21,756 nucleotides of DNA from DASXSB01 sp036506275 (GCA_036506275.1 DASXSB010000107.1:1-21756), one strand, 5' to 3'. Shown: positions 6,221 to 13,976, numbered from the stretch's first letter. The notes: a model not told the origin generated them from the sequence alone. Made by a program: numbers and translations.

Positions 6221-7806
6221 CCGACCCCGAGTCGGCGCCGGGCCGCCCTCTCACCACGTCGTGGGGCGCTCCCGTCTCGCCCGTCTACGGGCCGGACGAC
6301 GTGCGGAGAGAGGTGCCGGGGCAGCCGGGCGAGTTCCCCTTCACGCGCGGCGTGCATCCCACGATGTACCGGCGCCGTCTGTGGACGATGCGGCAGTACG
6401 CCGGCTTCGGGTCGGCGGCGGAGACGAACAAGCGCTACCGCTTCCTCCTCGACCAGGGCCAGACCGGGCTATCCGTCGCCTTCGATCTGCCCACGCAGAT
6501 GGGCTACGACCCGGATGCCCCGGTGGCGCACGGGGAAGTGGGCAAAGTCGGAGTCTCCATCGCCTGTCTCGACGACATGCAGGACCTCTTCCACGGCATC
6601 CCGCTCGACCGCGTCTCGACCTCGATGACGATCAACGCCACCGCGTCCATTCTGCTCGCGCTCTACGTGGCGGTGGCGCGGCGCCAGGGCGTCGCTCCCG
6701 CGCGCCTCGCCGGCACCGTGCAGAACGACATCCTGAAGGAATACATCGCGCGTGGCACCTACATCTTCCCGCCCGTGCCGTCCATGCGGCTGATCACCGA
6801 CATGTTCGCCTACGCCAAGACCGAAGTCCCGCGCTGGAACACGATCTCGATCTCCGGCTATCACATGCGGGAGGCGGGGTGCACGGCCGTGCAGGAGGTG
6901 GCCTTCACGCTCGGCAACGCCATCGCCTATGTGCGGGCGGCCGTGGAGGCGGGGCTGGCCGTCGACGATTTCGCGCCCCAGCTCTCCTTCTTCTTCAACG
7001 CCCACAACAACCTCGTGGAGGAGGTGGCCAAGTTCCGGGCGGCGCGCCGCCTGTGGGCGCGCATCATGCGCGACCGCTTCCACACCACCGATCCGCGCGC
7101 GATGGCGCTCCGCTTCCACGCCCAGACGGCGGGCAGCATGCTCACCGCGCAGCAGCCTGAGAACAACGTCGTCCGCGTCACCGTGCAGGCGCTGGCGGCG
7201 GTGCTCGGCGGCTGTCAGTCGCTGCACACGAACTCCATGGACGAAGCGCTCGCGCTGCCCACCGAGCGCGCCGTTCGCATCGCGCTCAGAACCCAGCAGG
7301 TTCTCGCCTACGAGTCGGGCGTGGCCGACACCGTGGATCCTCTCGGGGGGTCGTACGCGGTCGAGCGCCTCACCCGCGACATCGAGGAGCACGCGGAGGC
7401 CTACATCAAAAAGATCGACGATCTCGGGGGGGCGGTGGCGGCGATTCCGTTCATGCAGCGGGAGATCCAGGACGCCGCGTATCGCTATCAACGTGAGATA
7501 GAGGAGGGGGCGCGCGTGGTGGTCGGCGTGAACGAGTTCGTCAGCGAGGAAGCTCCTCCCGCGAATCTCTTCCAGCTCGACGCCGATATCGCGCAGACGC
7601 TCTCCGACCGTATCCGGCGCGTGCGCGGTGGCCGCGACGAGGACCGTGCGCGTGTCCGCCTCGACGCCGTCGAGACGACCGCGCGCGGGCGCGCCAACCT
7701 CATGCCGCGGATTCTCGACGCGGTGGAGGCGGGAGCCACCCTCGGCGAGATCTGCGACCGGCTGCGCGCGGTCTTCGGCGCCCACCAGCCGTCGGTGTCG
7801 TTTTGA
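6217..7806 (+). CDS. mcmA: Methylmalonyl-CoA mutase, catalytic (N-terminal) subunit
   Basis: A 529-residue TIM-barrel subunit of a coenzyme B12-dependent acyl-CoA mutase that interconverts (R)-methylmalonyl-CoA and succinyl-CoA. It has RRLWTMRQYAGFG, GLSVAFDLPTQMGYD, TYIFPPVPSMRLI and ISGYHMREAG. The residues that mark true methylmalonyl-CoA mutases are present: Tyr61 (RQYAG; Tyr89 in the Propionibacterium enzyme) and Arg179 (ARGTYIF; Arg207), exactly 118 apart as in that enzyme, plus His216 (His244). Isobutyryl-CoA mutases have Phe and Gln instead. The protein stops after AVFGAHQPSVSF and has no C-terminal B12-binding domain, so a separate small subunit is needed and is not in this window. 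It starts at ATG 6217, overlapping the carboxylase stop by four bases, and overlaps the next gene likewise. Confidence 0.95.
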   Translation: MTDPESAPGRPLTTSWGAPVSPVYGPDDVRREVPGQPGEFPFTRGVHPTMYRRRLWTMRQYAGFGSAAETNKRYRFLLDQGQTGLSVAFDLPTQMGYDPDAPVAHGEVGKVGVSIACLDDMQDLFHGIPLDRVSTSMTINATASILLALYVAVARRQGVAPARLAGTVQNDILKEYIARGTYIFPPVPSMRLITDMFAYAKTEVPRWNTISISGYHMREAGCTAVQEVAFTLGNAIAYVRAAVEAGLAVDDFAPQLSFFFNAHNNLVEEVAKFRAARRLWARIMRDRFHTTDPRAMALRFHAQTAGSMLTAQQPENNVVRVTVQALAAVLGGCQSLHTNSMDEALALPTERAVRIALRTQQVLAYESGVADTVDPLGGSYAVERLTRDIEEHAEAYIKKIDDLGGAVAAIPFMQREIQDAAYRYQREIEEGARVVVGVNEFVSEEAPPANLFQLDADIAQTLSDRIRRVRGGRDEDRARVRLDAVETTARGRANLMPRILDAVEAGATLGEICDRLRAVFGAHQPSVSF

Positions 7807-8603
7807 GACGCGCGGGCGCCGTCTTCGTCCTGCTCGTCGTCGCCCTCGCCGTCGCCACCGTCTCTGCCGGTGTCGCCGATCGGGTAGGAGCGACGTTCGC
7901 GCTCATGGCCGACGACTTCGTCAAAGCGTTCAAGCCACTGGAGGGCCTCGTGGCCGCCGTCGAAGGCGACATGCTCTTCCTGGACCTCGGGGAGGGCAAC
8001 GGCGTGCAGGCGGGACAGGAGTTCACGGTGTTCCGGATCGGGGAATCGTTCCACCATCCGATCACGGGGCGGCAGCTCGGGCGTTACGAAGACATCCTCG
8101 GCTACGCCCACGTCAAGCGCGTGGAGCGCGCGTTCTCGGAGGCGTCGTTCGTGCCGATCCCCGACAAGGCGGCGCCGCGCGCGGAGGACGGCGTCCGCAT
8201 CACGCGCGGCCGCATCAAGGTGGCGGTGACGCCCGCCCTCGATCTCACGAACGGACAGGCCGACGTTCGCCGTGTCCCGTACTTGATCGCCACCGTGCTC
8301 GAGCGCTCCAAGCGCTTCCAGGTCGTCGACCCCCTCGCCGTGACCGACATGTTCGCGAGCGGGACACTTCGCGTCGAAGAAGTCCTGGCGCGCCCTGACC
8401 GCGCCACTCGCATCGCCCGGAACCTCGAGGTCACGGGCTGGGTGGTGCCCGTCCTCCTCGAGCGCCGGGGCGTCATCTATCTCGACGTCACCTGGATCTC
8501 GGCCATCACGGGGATGCCGCTCTTCTCCCGCCGGCAGGCCCTGTTGCCCGGCGGCACCGCCGAGGAGCAACGGTTCCCCTGGGAGCCGCGAGTGGAAGAT
8601 TGA
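7803..8603 (+). CDS. Exported FlgT-like/CsgG-like envelope protein (paralogue A)
   Basis: A 266-residue exported protein, starting at TTG 7803, whose start overlaps the mutase stop (TTGA). Residues 1-22 are a signal peptide. Residues about 46-136 form a small beta-rich domain: GLVAAVEGDMLFLDLG, GVQAGQEFTVFRIG, HHPITGRQLGR, then GYAHVKRVERAFSEASF and a GVRI ending. This pattern resembles the C-terminal domain of flagellar assembly protein FlgT. Residues about 139-250 (YLIATVLERSKRFQVVDPLAVTDM onward) resemble the nucleotide-free CsgG/FlgT middle domain that binds at the outer membrane. The same two domains occur in the protein at 13977-15896, and the first one in the lipoprotein that follows here. 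No flagellar or curli gene is nearby, so the role is probably in an unidentified envelope assembly. Family assignment is by motif pattern only. Confidence 0.65.
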   Translation: MRRAGAVFVLLVVALAVATVSAGVADRVGATFALMADDFVKAFKPLEGLVAAVEGDMLFLDLGEGNGVQAGQEFTVFRIGESFHHPITGRQLGRYEDILGYAHVKRVERAFSEASFVPIPDKAAPRAEDGVRITRGRIKVAVTPALDLTNGQADVRRVPYLIATVLERSKRFQVVDPLAVTDMFASGTLRVEEVLARPDRATRIARNLEVTGWVVPVLLERRGVIYLDVTWISAITGMPLFSRRQALLPGGTAEEQRFPWEPRVED

Positions 8604-8614
8604 GCGCGACCGTG

Positions 8615-8623
8615 TGCTATGGT
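8615..8623 (+). promoter_or_regulatory. Extended -10 element before the lipoprotein gene
   Basis: TGC followed by TATGGT (8615-8623) is an extended -10 type element, 9 bases before ATG 8633. There is no recognisable -35 box and no Shine-Dalgarno sequence. It may provide an internal, leaderless promoter inside the operon. A near-identical element (TGC TATAGT) precedes the paralogue at 13977. Confidence 0.35.
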
Positions 8624-8632
8624 AGACGCCCC

Positions 8633-9352
8633 ATGGCGATGCGGACGCTCGCGTGGTGTCTCCCGCTGCTCGTCCTGCTGTCCGGATGCTCGATGATTCG
8701 TGCCGTGCTCGGGATGCCGACCGCGCACGATCCATCGGTCACGATCAAGCCGGCGGAGACGCGATGGCTCCTCGTCCAGAACCCGCGCTTCGGTGACGTG
8801 CCGAGCGAGCCCGAGTACATCTGGGTGGAGGAAGACAAGGTCCCGACCACGTTCAAGACGCTGATCCGGGGCAAGCGCGCCATCCTGGCGCCGCCCGAGA
8901 TCGTCGCCCGCTATGGCGCACCGCCGGGCGGCGGCAAGATCAGCCCACGCCAGGGCGTCCCCGCCCCGGCGTCGGCGGAGGCGCCCCGCACCGAGAAAGT
9001 GACCCGCAACGGCGCGCCCCCGGTGCCGGCCGGCGCCAATGCCACCACCGTTTCGCTGAACACGGCTCCGCCCGAGATGCCGCGACGGGGTTACGTCGTG
9101 CACGTGGACACCACGCGCATCGCCGTGGACCTCACCGCCAGCGACGGCCTGCACATGGGCAGCATCGTCAGCATCCGGCGCGACAAGACGCCCGTCGTCC
9201 ATCCCGTCACCGGCGAGCTCCTGGGCGAGCTCGACGAGGAAGTGGCGACGGCGCGGATCACGGAGATCCGGGAGAAGTTCTCCGTCGCCGAGATCCAGTC
9301 GGTCTCCCCTGGCGCGCGGATCGAGGTCCGGGACCGCGTCGTCCCCAAATAG
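8633..9352 (+). CDS. Lipoprotein with FlgT-like C-terminal domain (paralogue B)
   Basis: A 239-residue predicted lipoprotein. The start ATG 8633 (or 8639) gives a short signal sequence ending in the lipobox LLSGC with lipidated Cys19 (or Cys17). A soluble region of unknown fold (about 30-95) and a Pro/Ala-rich linker (about 96-150) lead to a C-terminal domain (about 152-238): GYVVHVDTTRIAVDLT, GLHMGSIVSIRRD, HPVTGELLGEL, ATARITEIREKFSVAEI and RIEVRDRVV. This repeats the small domain of the preceding gene product. The gene lies 29 bases after paralogue A and 8 bases before the polyprenyl synthase gene. A partner role with paralogue A at the outer membrane is inferred from their sharing a domain and adjacency. 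Confidence 0.7.
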   Translation: MAMRTLAWCLPLLVLLSGCSMIRAVLGMPTAHDPSVTIKPAETRWLLVQNPRFGDVPSEPEYIWVEEDKVPTTFKTLIRGKRAILAPPEIVARYGAPPGGGKISPRQGVPAPASAEAPRTEKVTRNGAPPVPAGANATTVSLNTAPPEMPRRGYVVHVDTTRIAVDLTASDGLHMGSIVSIRRDKTPVVHPVTGELLGELDEEVATARITEIREKFSVAEIQSVSPGARIEVRDRVVPK

Positions 9353-9360
9353 CTCGCGCC

Positions 9361-10359
9361 GTGCCGACGCCCACCCTCGAGCGGGTCTTGAAGGAACGTG
9401 TGAGTGCGCTCGTCGGGGACGATCTCCTCCTCGTGGAGGCCGAGATCCGCCGGGAGCTGGACTCCCCGGTGGGCCTGATCCAGAAGATGGGAGCCTACAT
9501 CGCGGGCGCGGGTGGCAAGCGCCTCCGTCCGATGCTGCTCCTCCTCGCCGCCCGCCTGGCGGGCGCGCGCGGTGCGCGCTGCGTGGAGCTCGCGTGCGTG
9601 GTGGAGCTGTTGCACACGGCCACCCTCATGCACGACGACGTCGTGGACCAGGCGCCCCTCCGCCGCGGCCTTCCCTCCGCCAACGCCCAGTGGGGGGACG
9701 ACGCCTCCATCCTCGTCGGCGATCATCTCTACTCGAAGTCGTTCGCGATGCTCGTGCGCGACAACGACCGCGCCGTGATGGAGACGCTCGCGCGCGCCAC
9801 CGTGTCCATGACCGAGGCCGAGGTGTTCCAGCTCGAGCGGAAACGGAGCGGCTTCACGACGGAAGCGGACTACCTCCGCATCATCACCCAGAAGACGGCC
9901 TCGTTCATGTCGGCATGCTGCCGGATCGGCGCCCTCCTCGGCGGCGTCGACGACGAGCGCGTGGAGGCCCTCACGCGCTTCGGCCTCCACGTGGGCGTCG
10001 CCTTCCAGATCGCCGATGACGCCCTCGACTTCGTCGCCGACCAGGAGCGGCTGGGAAAGGCGGTGGGCGCCGACCTCCGCGAGGGCAAGCGCACGCTGCC
10101 GCTCATCGCCATGCTCCAGCGCGCTGCGCGCGACGACGCCGAGCGGGTGCACGCGCTCCTCAGGCGACGCACGCTGGAGCCGACGGAGGTGGAGGTGATC
10201 CGGCGCCTGGTGATCCAGCACGACGGCGTGAACTACGCGCTTTCGCGGGCGACGAGCTACGCCGCTGCCGCCAAGGAAGCGCTGAGCCCCTTCCCGATGA
10301 GCGAGGAGCGCGAGACGCTCGCCCTCATCGCAGACTTCGTGGTCGATCGCGACCGGTGA
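9361..10359 (+). CDS. Polyprenyl diphosphate synthase (IspB-like, all-trans)
   Basis: A 332-residue trans-isoprenyl diphosphate synthase that elongates farnesyl or similar diphosphates with isopentenyl diphosphate to make long-chain products (C35-C50) for quinone side chains. The motifs are complete: GGKRLRP (51-57), first Asp-rich motif HDDVVD (Asp92, Asp93, Asp96) and second Asp-rich motif QIADDALDF (Asp219, Asp220, Asp223). Length is typical for heptaprenyl/octaprenyl synthases. Chain length cannot be read safely from the sequence. It starts at GTG 9361 without a strong Shine-Dalgarno sequence and sits 8 bases after the lipoprotein gene and 1 base before the SAM hydrolase gene, so it is part of the long operon. 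Confidence 0.93.
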   Translation: MPTPTLERVLKERVSALVGDDLLLVEAEIRRELDSPVGLIQKMGAYIAGAGGKRLRPMLLLLAARLAGARGARCVELACVVELLHTATLMHDDVVDQAPLRRGLPSANAQWGDDASILVGDHLYSKSFAMLVRDNDRAVMETLARATVSMTEAEVFQLERKRSGFTTEADYLRIITQKTASFMSACCRIGALLGGVDDERVEALTRFGLHVGVAFQIADDALDFVADQERLGKAVGADLREGKRTLPLIAMLQRAARDDAERVHALLRRRTLEPTEVEVIRRLVIQHDGVNYALSRATSYAAAAKEALSPFPMSEERETLALIADFVVDRDR

Positions 10360-10360
10360 C

Positions 10361-11179
10361 GTGCCGGCGGTCATCACCCTCACCACCGACTTCGGGCTGC
10401 GCGACCCCTACGTAGCGGAGCTGAAGGGCACGATCCTCGGCATCAATCCCGACGTCCAGCTCGTCGACGTGAGCCACGACGTCGATCCCCACGACATCAC
10501 GGAGGCCGCGCTCACCGTGGAGGCAGCGGCGCCGCGCTTTCCGCCGGGCACCATCCACGTCGCCGTCGTCGATCCGGGCGTCGGCACGGCGCGGCGCGGG
10601 CTCGTGGTGACCGCGGGCGGCCACGTCTTCGTCGGTCCCGACAACGGCCTTTTCACGGCCTGCTTCGGCAGGGCGGGCTGGCGCGCGGTCGAGCTGACGG
10701 CCCCGGAGTACCGCGCCGCCGTCGTGAGCCGGACGTTCCACGGGCGGGACGTGTTCGCGCCCGCCGCCGCCCACCTCTCCCTCGGGGTGGACCCCGCGCG
10801 CTTCGGCCCCGGCGTCGACGATCCCGTACGGCTGACGTGGCCGGACGTGCGTGCGCTTCCCGACGCGGTGGCCGGCACCGTGCTGCACGTCGATCGCTTC
10901 GGAAACCTGATCACATCGATCCACCGGGATACGGTGGAGTCGCTGGGCGCGGGGGTCACCGTCCGGGTGGCACGCCGGCTTCTGCCGCTCGTCGGCACCT
11001 ACGGCGACCTCCCGCCGGGGGCGCCGGGCGCGCTCGTCGGCTCCCGTGATCGGCTGGAGATCGCCGTCCGGGAGGGCAGTGCCGCCGGCCTTCTCGGAGC
11101 AGGCCGCGGCACGTCGGTGATGGTCAGTCGGAAGGAGCCTTCGCGGGTCCCGGCGACGAGGAGCCGCCGGAATCGGTAG
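10361..11179 (+). CDS. SAM hydrolase / SAM hydroxide adenosyltransferase (DUF62)
   Basis: A 272-residue member of the DUF62 family, related to fluorinase and chlorinase, whose characterised members use water/hydroxide to cleave S-adenosylmethionine to adenosine and methionine. Family motifs are TLTTDFGLRDPYV (7-18), VDPGVGTARRG, GPDNGLF, FHGRDVFAPAAAHL and DRFGNLITSI. The catalytic triad of the Pyrococcus enzyme (Asp, Arg, His) maps to Asp71, Arg78 and His127. It starts at GTG 10361, one base after the previous stop. The last 18 or so residues (basic, RKEPSRVPATRSRRNR) look like an added tail and are encoded antisense to the end of the zinc-ribbon gene (56-base tail-to-tail overlap). The physiological purpose of this activity is unknown. 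Confidence 0.92.
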   Translation: MPAVITLTTDFGLRDPYVAELKGTILGINPDVQLVDVSHDVDPHDITEAALTVEAAAPRFPPGTIHVAVVDPGVGTARRGLVVTAGGHVFVGPDNGLFTACFGRAGWRAVELTAPEYRAAVVSRTFHGRDVFAPAAAHLSLGVDPARFGPGVDDPVRLTWPDVRALPDAVAGTVLHVDRFGNLITSIHRDTVESLGAGVTVRVARRLLPLVGTYGDLPPGAPGALVGSRDRLEIAVREGSAAGLLGAGRGTSVMVSRKEPSRVPATRSRRNR

Positions 11180-11459
11180 AGGTCTTCGTCTCAGCTGTCG
11201 TGGATGACGGGGTCGAGGTGCTAGACTTTTCGCCTGACGATGAGGGTGCCTTCTCCGATTGGATCGCTTTCTTTCGAGACTCTGACGGGTAATCGGTGAC
11301 GTACCAGCCGCCACCTTTAAGGATGAAGGGGGCGGGAGACAAAAGCCGCCGTACGCTTCCCCCACACGCCTCGCACGTGGAGAGCGGCGCGTCCGAAATC
11401 CGCTGCCAGAGCTCGAACACGCGACGGCACTTGTCGCACTCGTACTCGTATGTCGGCAC
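11124..11459 (-). CDS. FmdB-family zinc ribbon protein
   Basis: A 111-residue FmdB-type regulatory/zinc-ribbon protein. The start chosen is GTG 11459 (minus), giving the canonical MPTYEYEC; the TTG six bases upstream would add two residues not seen in the family. The zinc ribbon is CDKC at about residues 8-11 and CEAC at about 30-33, followed by the usual VRRLLSPAPFILKGGGWYVTDY. The C-terminal half (about 72-111) is low-complexity Ser/Thr/Pro/Lys. No Shine-Dalgarno sequence is present; a promoter -10 box lies 8 bases upstream. The 3' end overlaps the SAM hydrolase gene by 56 bases. Family members are often annotated as regulators of amidase or formamidase genes, but most have no tested function. 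Confidence 0.9.
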   Translation of the reverse strand: MPTYEYECDKCRRVFELWQRISDAPLSTCEACGGSVRRLLSPAPFILKGGGWYVTDYPSESRKKAIQSEKAPSSSGEKSSTSTPSSTTAETKTSTDSGGSSSPGPAKAPSD

Positions 11460-11467
11460 GAACAAAA

Positions 11468-11496
11468 ACGCTACATGGGGGGGATGAGCGTGTCAA
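11468..11496 (-). promoter_or_regulatory. Minus-strand promoter of the FmdB-family gene
   Basis: On the minus strand a perfect TTGACA (11496-11491) is followed after 16 bases by TAGCGT (11473-11468), a weak -10 box that keeps the key T, A and final T. The GTG start is 8 bases after it, again suggesting a leaderless transcript. The -35 box lies inside the first codons of the divergent TPR gene. Confidence 0.5.
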
Positions 11497-12161
11497 GACG
11501 ACGGTCCGTGTGCATCGCGGTGCTCGTCACCACGATCGTCTTCGGTTGCGTCACGACGCAGCAGACGCCGGAGATGCAACGGCTGCAGGCGCGCGACGCC
11601 TATGAGCGCGCGCTCACGGCCATGCGGCAAGGGCAGACTCCGGTCGCCCTCAGCGCGTTCCGGGAAGCGGTCGCGCTCGACCCCACGGTGGCGCTCTACC
11701 ACAACAACTTCGGACTGTTTTTGCTCCAGCAGCTCGGACGCCCCGACCTCGCGCTCCAGGAATTTCACGAGGCCGTGCAAATCGACTCGCAGTACGCGGA
11801 CGCCCACTTCAATCTCGGCATCGCGCGGGCGGAGATGGGGCAGTGGGCGGAGGCGCTCGAGGCCTACAAGAAGGCGCTCTCGATCCCGACCCTCACCGTC
11901 CCCCACCTCGTCCACCACAACATCGGCCTCGCCCTCTATCACCTGAAGCGGTACCAGGAGGCAGAGGCGTCGCTGCGGGTGGCCCTGAGTCTAGAGCCCA
12001 AGATGGAGGGCGCCTACTACAACTTGGGGTTGGTGTACGTGGCGCAGGGCCGGCGCGACGACGCGCGCCTTGCGTTCAAGGCGGCCCGTGATCTCGCACC
12101 CCAGTCCACCTTCGGTCAGGCGGCTCGACAGAAGCTCAAGGACCTCGACGGCGGCGGCTAG
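11475..12161 (+). CDS. TPR-repeat lipoprotein, PilF/PilW-like
   Basis: A 228-residue protein with a short basic start, a hydrophobic signal (about residues 12-24) and a lipobox-like VFGC, so probably an outer-membrane lipoprotein (Phe at -2 is unusual). The mature part is about five tetratricopeptide repeats (AYERALTAMRQGQTPVALSAFREAVALDP; YHNNFGLFLLQQLGRPDLALQEFHEAV; ADAHFNLGIARAEMGQWAEALEAYKKAL; LVHHNIGLALYHLKRYQEAEASLRVAL; GAYYNLGLVYVAQGRRDDARLAFKAA). This layout is like the type IV pilus pilotins PilF/Tgl, but no pilus gene is nearby, so the role is unproven. Start is ATG 11475 or 11484, the latter directly after a G-run. Only 15-24 bases separate it from the divergent FmdB-type gene. Confidence 0.8.
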   Translation: MGGMSVSRRRSVCIAVLVTTIVFGCVTTQQTPEMQRLQARDAYERALTAMRQGQTPVALSAFREAVALDPTVALYHNNFGLFLLQQLGRPDLALQEFHEAVQIDSQYADAHFNLGIARAEMGQWAEALEAYKKALSIPTLTVPHLVHHNIGLALYHLKRYQEAEASLRVALSLEPKMEGAYYNLGLVYVAQGRRDDARLAFKAARDLAPQSTFGQAARQKLKDLDGGG

Positions 12162-12201
12162 CTCCCCGGTCTGACCCGCCCGTTCCCCCCTCGAAATAGG
12201 T

Positions 12202-12230
12202 TTGACGGGGGCGGGGACATGGTGTACAAA
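12202..12230 (+). promoter_or_regulatory. Promoter of the porin-like gene
   Basis: TTGACG (12202-12207) and TACAAA (12225-12230) are separated by 17 bases. Transcription would start near 12237, giving a leader of about 95 bases. The gene's own promoter and a terminator after it suggest a monocistronic, abundant transcript. Confidence 0.5.
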
Positions 12231-12247
12231 CCTTGCGTCGTTGTACA
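12223..12247. promoter_or_regulatory. Paired TGTACA boxes over the porin -10 region (candidate operator)
   Basis: TGTACAA (12223-12229) and TTGTACA (12241-12247) form a perfect 7-bp inverted repeat around 11 bases. Each contains the self-palindromic TGTACA, and the two lie 19 bases apart. The left box overlaps the -10 element, a typical position for a repressor site. Confidence 0.45.
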
Positions 12248-12283
12248 AGTCTCTGCATCTGTTGGTGTTGTTGACGGCAGCGC

Positions 12284-12300
12284 GTGCTTGTTCGAAGCAC
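12284..12300 (+). other. Small hairpin in the porin mRNA leader
   Basis: GTGCTT (12284-12289) pairs with AAGCAC (12295-12300) around a 5-base loop, 18 bases before the AGGAGG ribosome binding site of the porin gene. It may stabilise the 5' end. The rest of the 170-base gap 12162-12331 holds only the promoter and TGTACA boxes described here. Confidence 0.4.
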
Positions 12301-12331
12301 AAACGTCCCACCACATGAGGAGGCAGTGGCA

Positions 12332-13903
12332 ATGAGGAGAACCCTCGTCGCACTCGCCGTTCTCGCCACCATTGGAATAACAGCCGCGCCGTCGTTCGCA
12401 ACAACGGCGGTGACGACTGCGCCGGCGGCGCCGGCTCCGAAGGTGACGATCAACGGCCTCGTAGACAACGTGACGTCGTGGACCCGGAACATGAGCATCG
12501 TCGATCTCAACGTGAGCCGGGTCGGTGACAAGGAATGGTACGCGCGTACGCGCGTCCGTCCCGACATCACCGCTGAGGTCGGCACCACGAAGTTCGTGCT
12601 CGGTCTCGAATTGGACGCTGTGTGGGGCCAGACCGGTGCCGCTGACAACGCGGCGCCGCTGCGGTCCGGCGCGACGGCCGGCTGGGACCTGAACACCGAC
12701 ACGGTGAGCATGATCGAGGTGAAGTGGGCATACACCGAGTTCGATATGCCCTGGGTTCCCGGCGCGCGCATCCGCCTCGGTGCCCAGCCGTTCGCGGAGA
12801 CGTACAAGCTCGCGGTGCTGGCGAACGGCGACTTTGCCGGACTCCACTGGGAGTGGCGGGCCAACCCCGCCGTCAAGCTGAACTTCACCTTCGCGCAGAT
12901 CGAAGAAGAGAGCACGGGTCCGCGCGACGGGTTCATCCGTGGTGAAGACTACGCGATCATCATGAGCGCCGAGTTCTCGCCCTTCAAGGGCCTGGACATC
13001 CGGCCGATCTACGCGTATCTCTCTACCGACAGTGTCACCAGCGGTGCCGCCCGTCAGGGTCGTGGCGGCCTGGGCAACGTGACGTCAACGCCCGGCGCGG
13101 GTAACCGCGGTTTCAACCTCCAGGACCACGAAGGCCGTCACACCATCGGCGTCGACATGCGGTGGAAGGTCGGCCCCTTCAATCTCGACCCCACCGTCTT
13201 CTACCAGTTCGGCTCGCGCGAGACCAGCACGTTGAATGCTGCCGGTGGCCGGACCGCGCGGGAGAGCCAGGACCGTAGCGCCTGGTTCTTCGACGTTCGC
13301 GGCGGCTGGCAGGCCGGCCCACTCCTCGTGGAAGCCGCGGGAGTCTACACCACCGGTAACAGTGCCCGAGAGAACATCGCGAACGGTCGGCGTCAACTCC
13401 GGTACTTCGAGCCGATCGACACCGACACCAGCTTCTACGCGGGCTGGGCGGAGGTGTGGGCCCTCGGTATCGATTACTTCAATATCATCAACAGCGGCGC
13501 CGCCGGTCTGAACCCGGGCGTCGCCATCGGTTACGACAAGTACGGTCTGATCCGCGTCGGCACGCGGGCAAGCTATGCAGTTACGCCTGCCTTCAGCGTC
13601 CGCGGTGCCATCACCGTCAACTGGGCCGCGGAAGAGGTGGACACCAACGGCATCATCACCGCTGCTGGCGGCATCGGCGGAGGCGACGGTCACGGTGACC
13701 ATCGTTACCTCGGCTCGGAAATCAACCTCGGCTTCACGTATCGGTTCCTGCCCAACATCGCGTTCGACATGGTGGGCTCGTACATGTTCGCGGGCCCCGC
13801 GCTCGGCGCCGCTCTGTCCACGCCCGTGGTGGGTGTGACGCGGCCGAACAACTCGCCGCAGGACGTCCAGGCCGTCACGGCCCGCGTCCGGTACACGTTC
13901 TAG
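12332..13903 (+). CDS. Porin-like outer membrane beta-barrel protein
   Basis: A 523-residue outer membrane protein. The start ATG 12332 follows AGGAGG (12318-12323). Residues 1-23 are a signal peptide ending in SFA. The mature chain alternates amphipathic strands through its full length (ARTRVRPDITAEV, FVLGLELDAVWG, MIEVKWAYTEFDMP, ARIRLGAQPF, GLHWEWRANPAVKLNFTFAQI, and so on) and ends in ARVRYTF, the aromatic C-terminus recognised by the BAM insertion machinery. These are the marks of a 16-18-strand porin; the substrate is unknown. Glycine- and Asp-rich turns (GGIGGGDGHGDHRYLG) are probably surface loops. The gene has its own promoter, leader and a strong intrinsic terminator. Its codons are less extreme in G/C third positions than the neighbours (more CGT, GGT), as often seen in highly expressed genes. 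Confidence 0.85.
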   Translation: MRRTLVALAVLATIGITAAPSFATTAVTTAPAAPAPKVTINGLVDNVTSWTRNMSIVDLNVSRVGDKEWYARTRVRPDITAEVGTTKFVLGLELDAVWGQTGAADNAAPLRSGATAGWDLNTDTVSMIEVKWAYTEFDMPWVPGARIRLGAQPFAETYKLAVLANGDFAGLHWEWRANPAVKLNFTFAQIEEESTGPRDGFIRGEDYAIIMSAEFSPFKGLDIRPIYAYLSTDSVTSGAARQGRGGLGNVTSTPGAGNRGFNLQDHEGRHTIGVDMRWKVGPFNLDPTVFYQFGSRETSTLNAAGGRTARESQDRSAWFFDVRGGWQAGPLLVEAAGVYTTGNSARENIANGRRQLRYFEPIDTDTSFYAGWAEVWALGIDYFNIINSGAAGLNPGVAIGYDKYGLIRVGTRASYAVTPAFSVRGAITVNWAAEEVDTNGIITAAGGIGGGDGHGDHRYLGSEINLGFTYRFLPNIAFDMVGSYMFAGPALGAALSTPVVGVTRPNNSPQDVQAVTARVRYTF

Positions 13904-13922
13904 CAGTCGTTGCGGTCGTAAC

Positions 13923-13958
13923 GACGGGGCCCGGGCTCAGCCCGGGCCCCGTTTTCTT
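13923..13958 (+). terminator. Intrinsic terminator of the porin-like gene
   Basis: A very stable perfect stem pairs 13924-13936 (core GGGGCCCGGGC) with 13940-13952 around the loop TCA, followed by a T-rich tail TTTTCTT (13952-13958). It begins 20 bases after the porin stop codon. It is the only textbook Rho-independent terminator I see in the window. Confidence 0.92.
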
Positions 13959-13960
13959 CA

Positions 13961-13969
13961 TGCTATAGT
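13961..13969 (+). promoter_or_regulatory. Extended -10 element of the FlgT-like/FG-GAP gene
   Basis: TGC followed by TATAGT (13961-13969) matches an extended -10 element, 7 bases before ATG 13977. There is no -35 box, because the expected place is occupied by the porin terminator stem, and there is no Shine-Dalgarno sequence. A leaderless transcript is likely. Confidence 0.55.
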
Positions 13970-13976
13970 GGCCGCG

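Noticed and set aside
12185..12212. C-run and G-run as a terminator between the TPR and porin genes
   Set aside because: Only about five pairs with a 16-base loop and no T tail; the G-run is better explained as promoter spacer.
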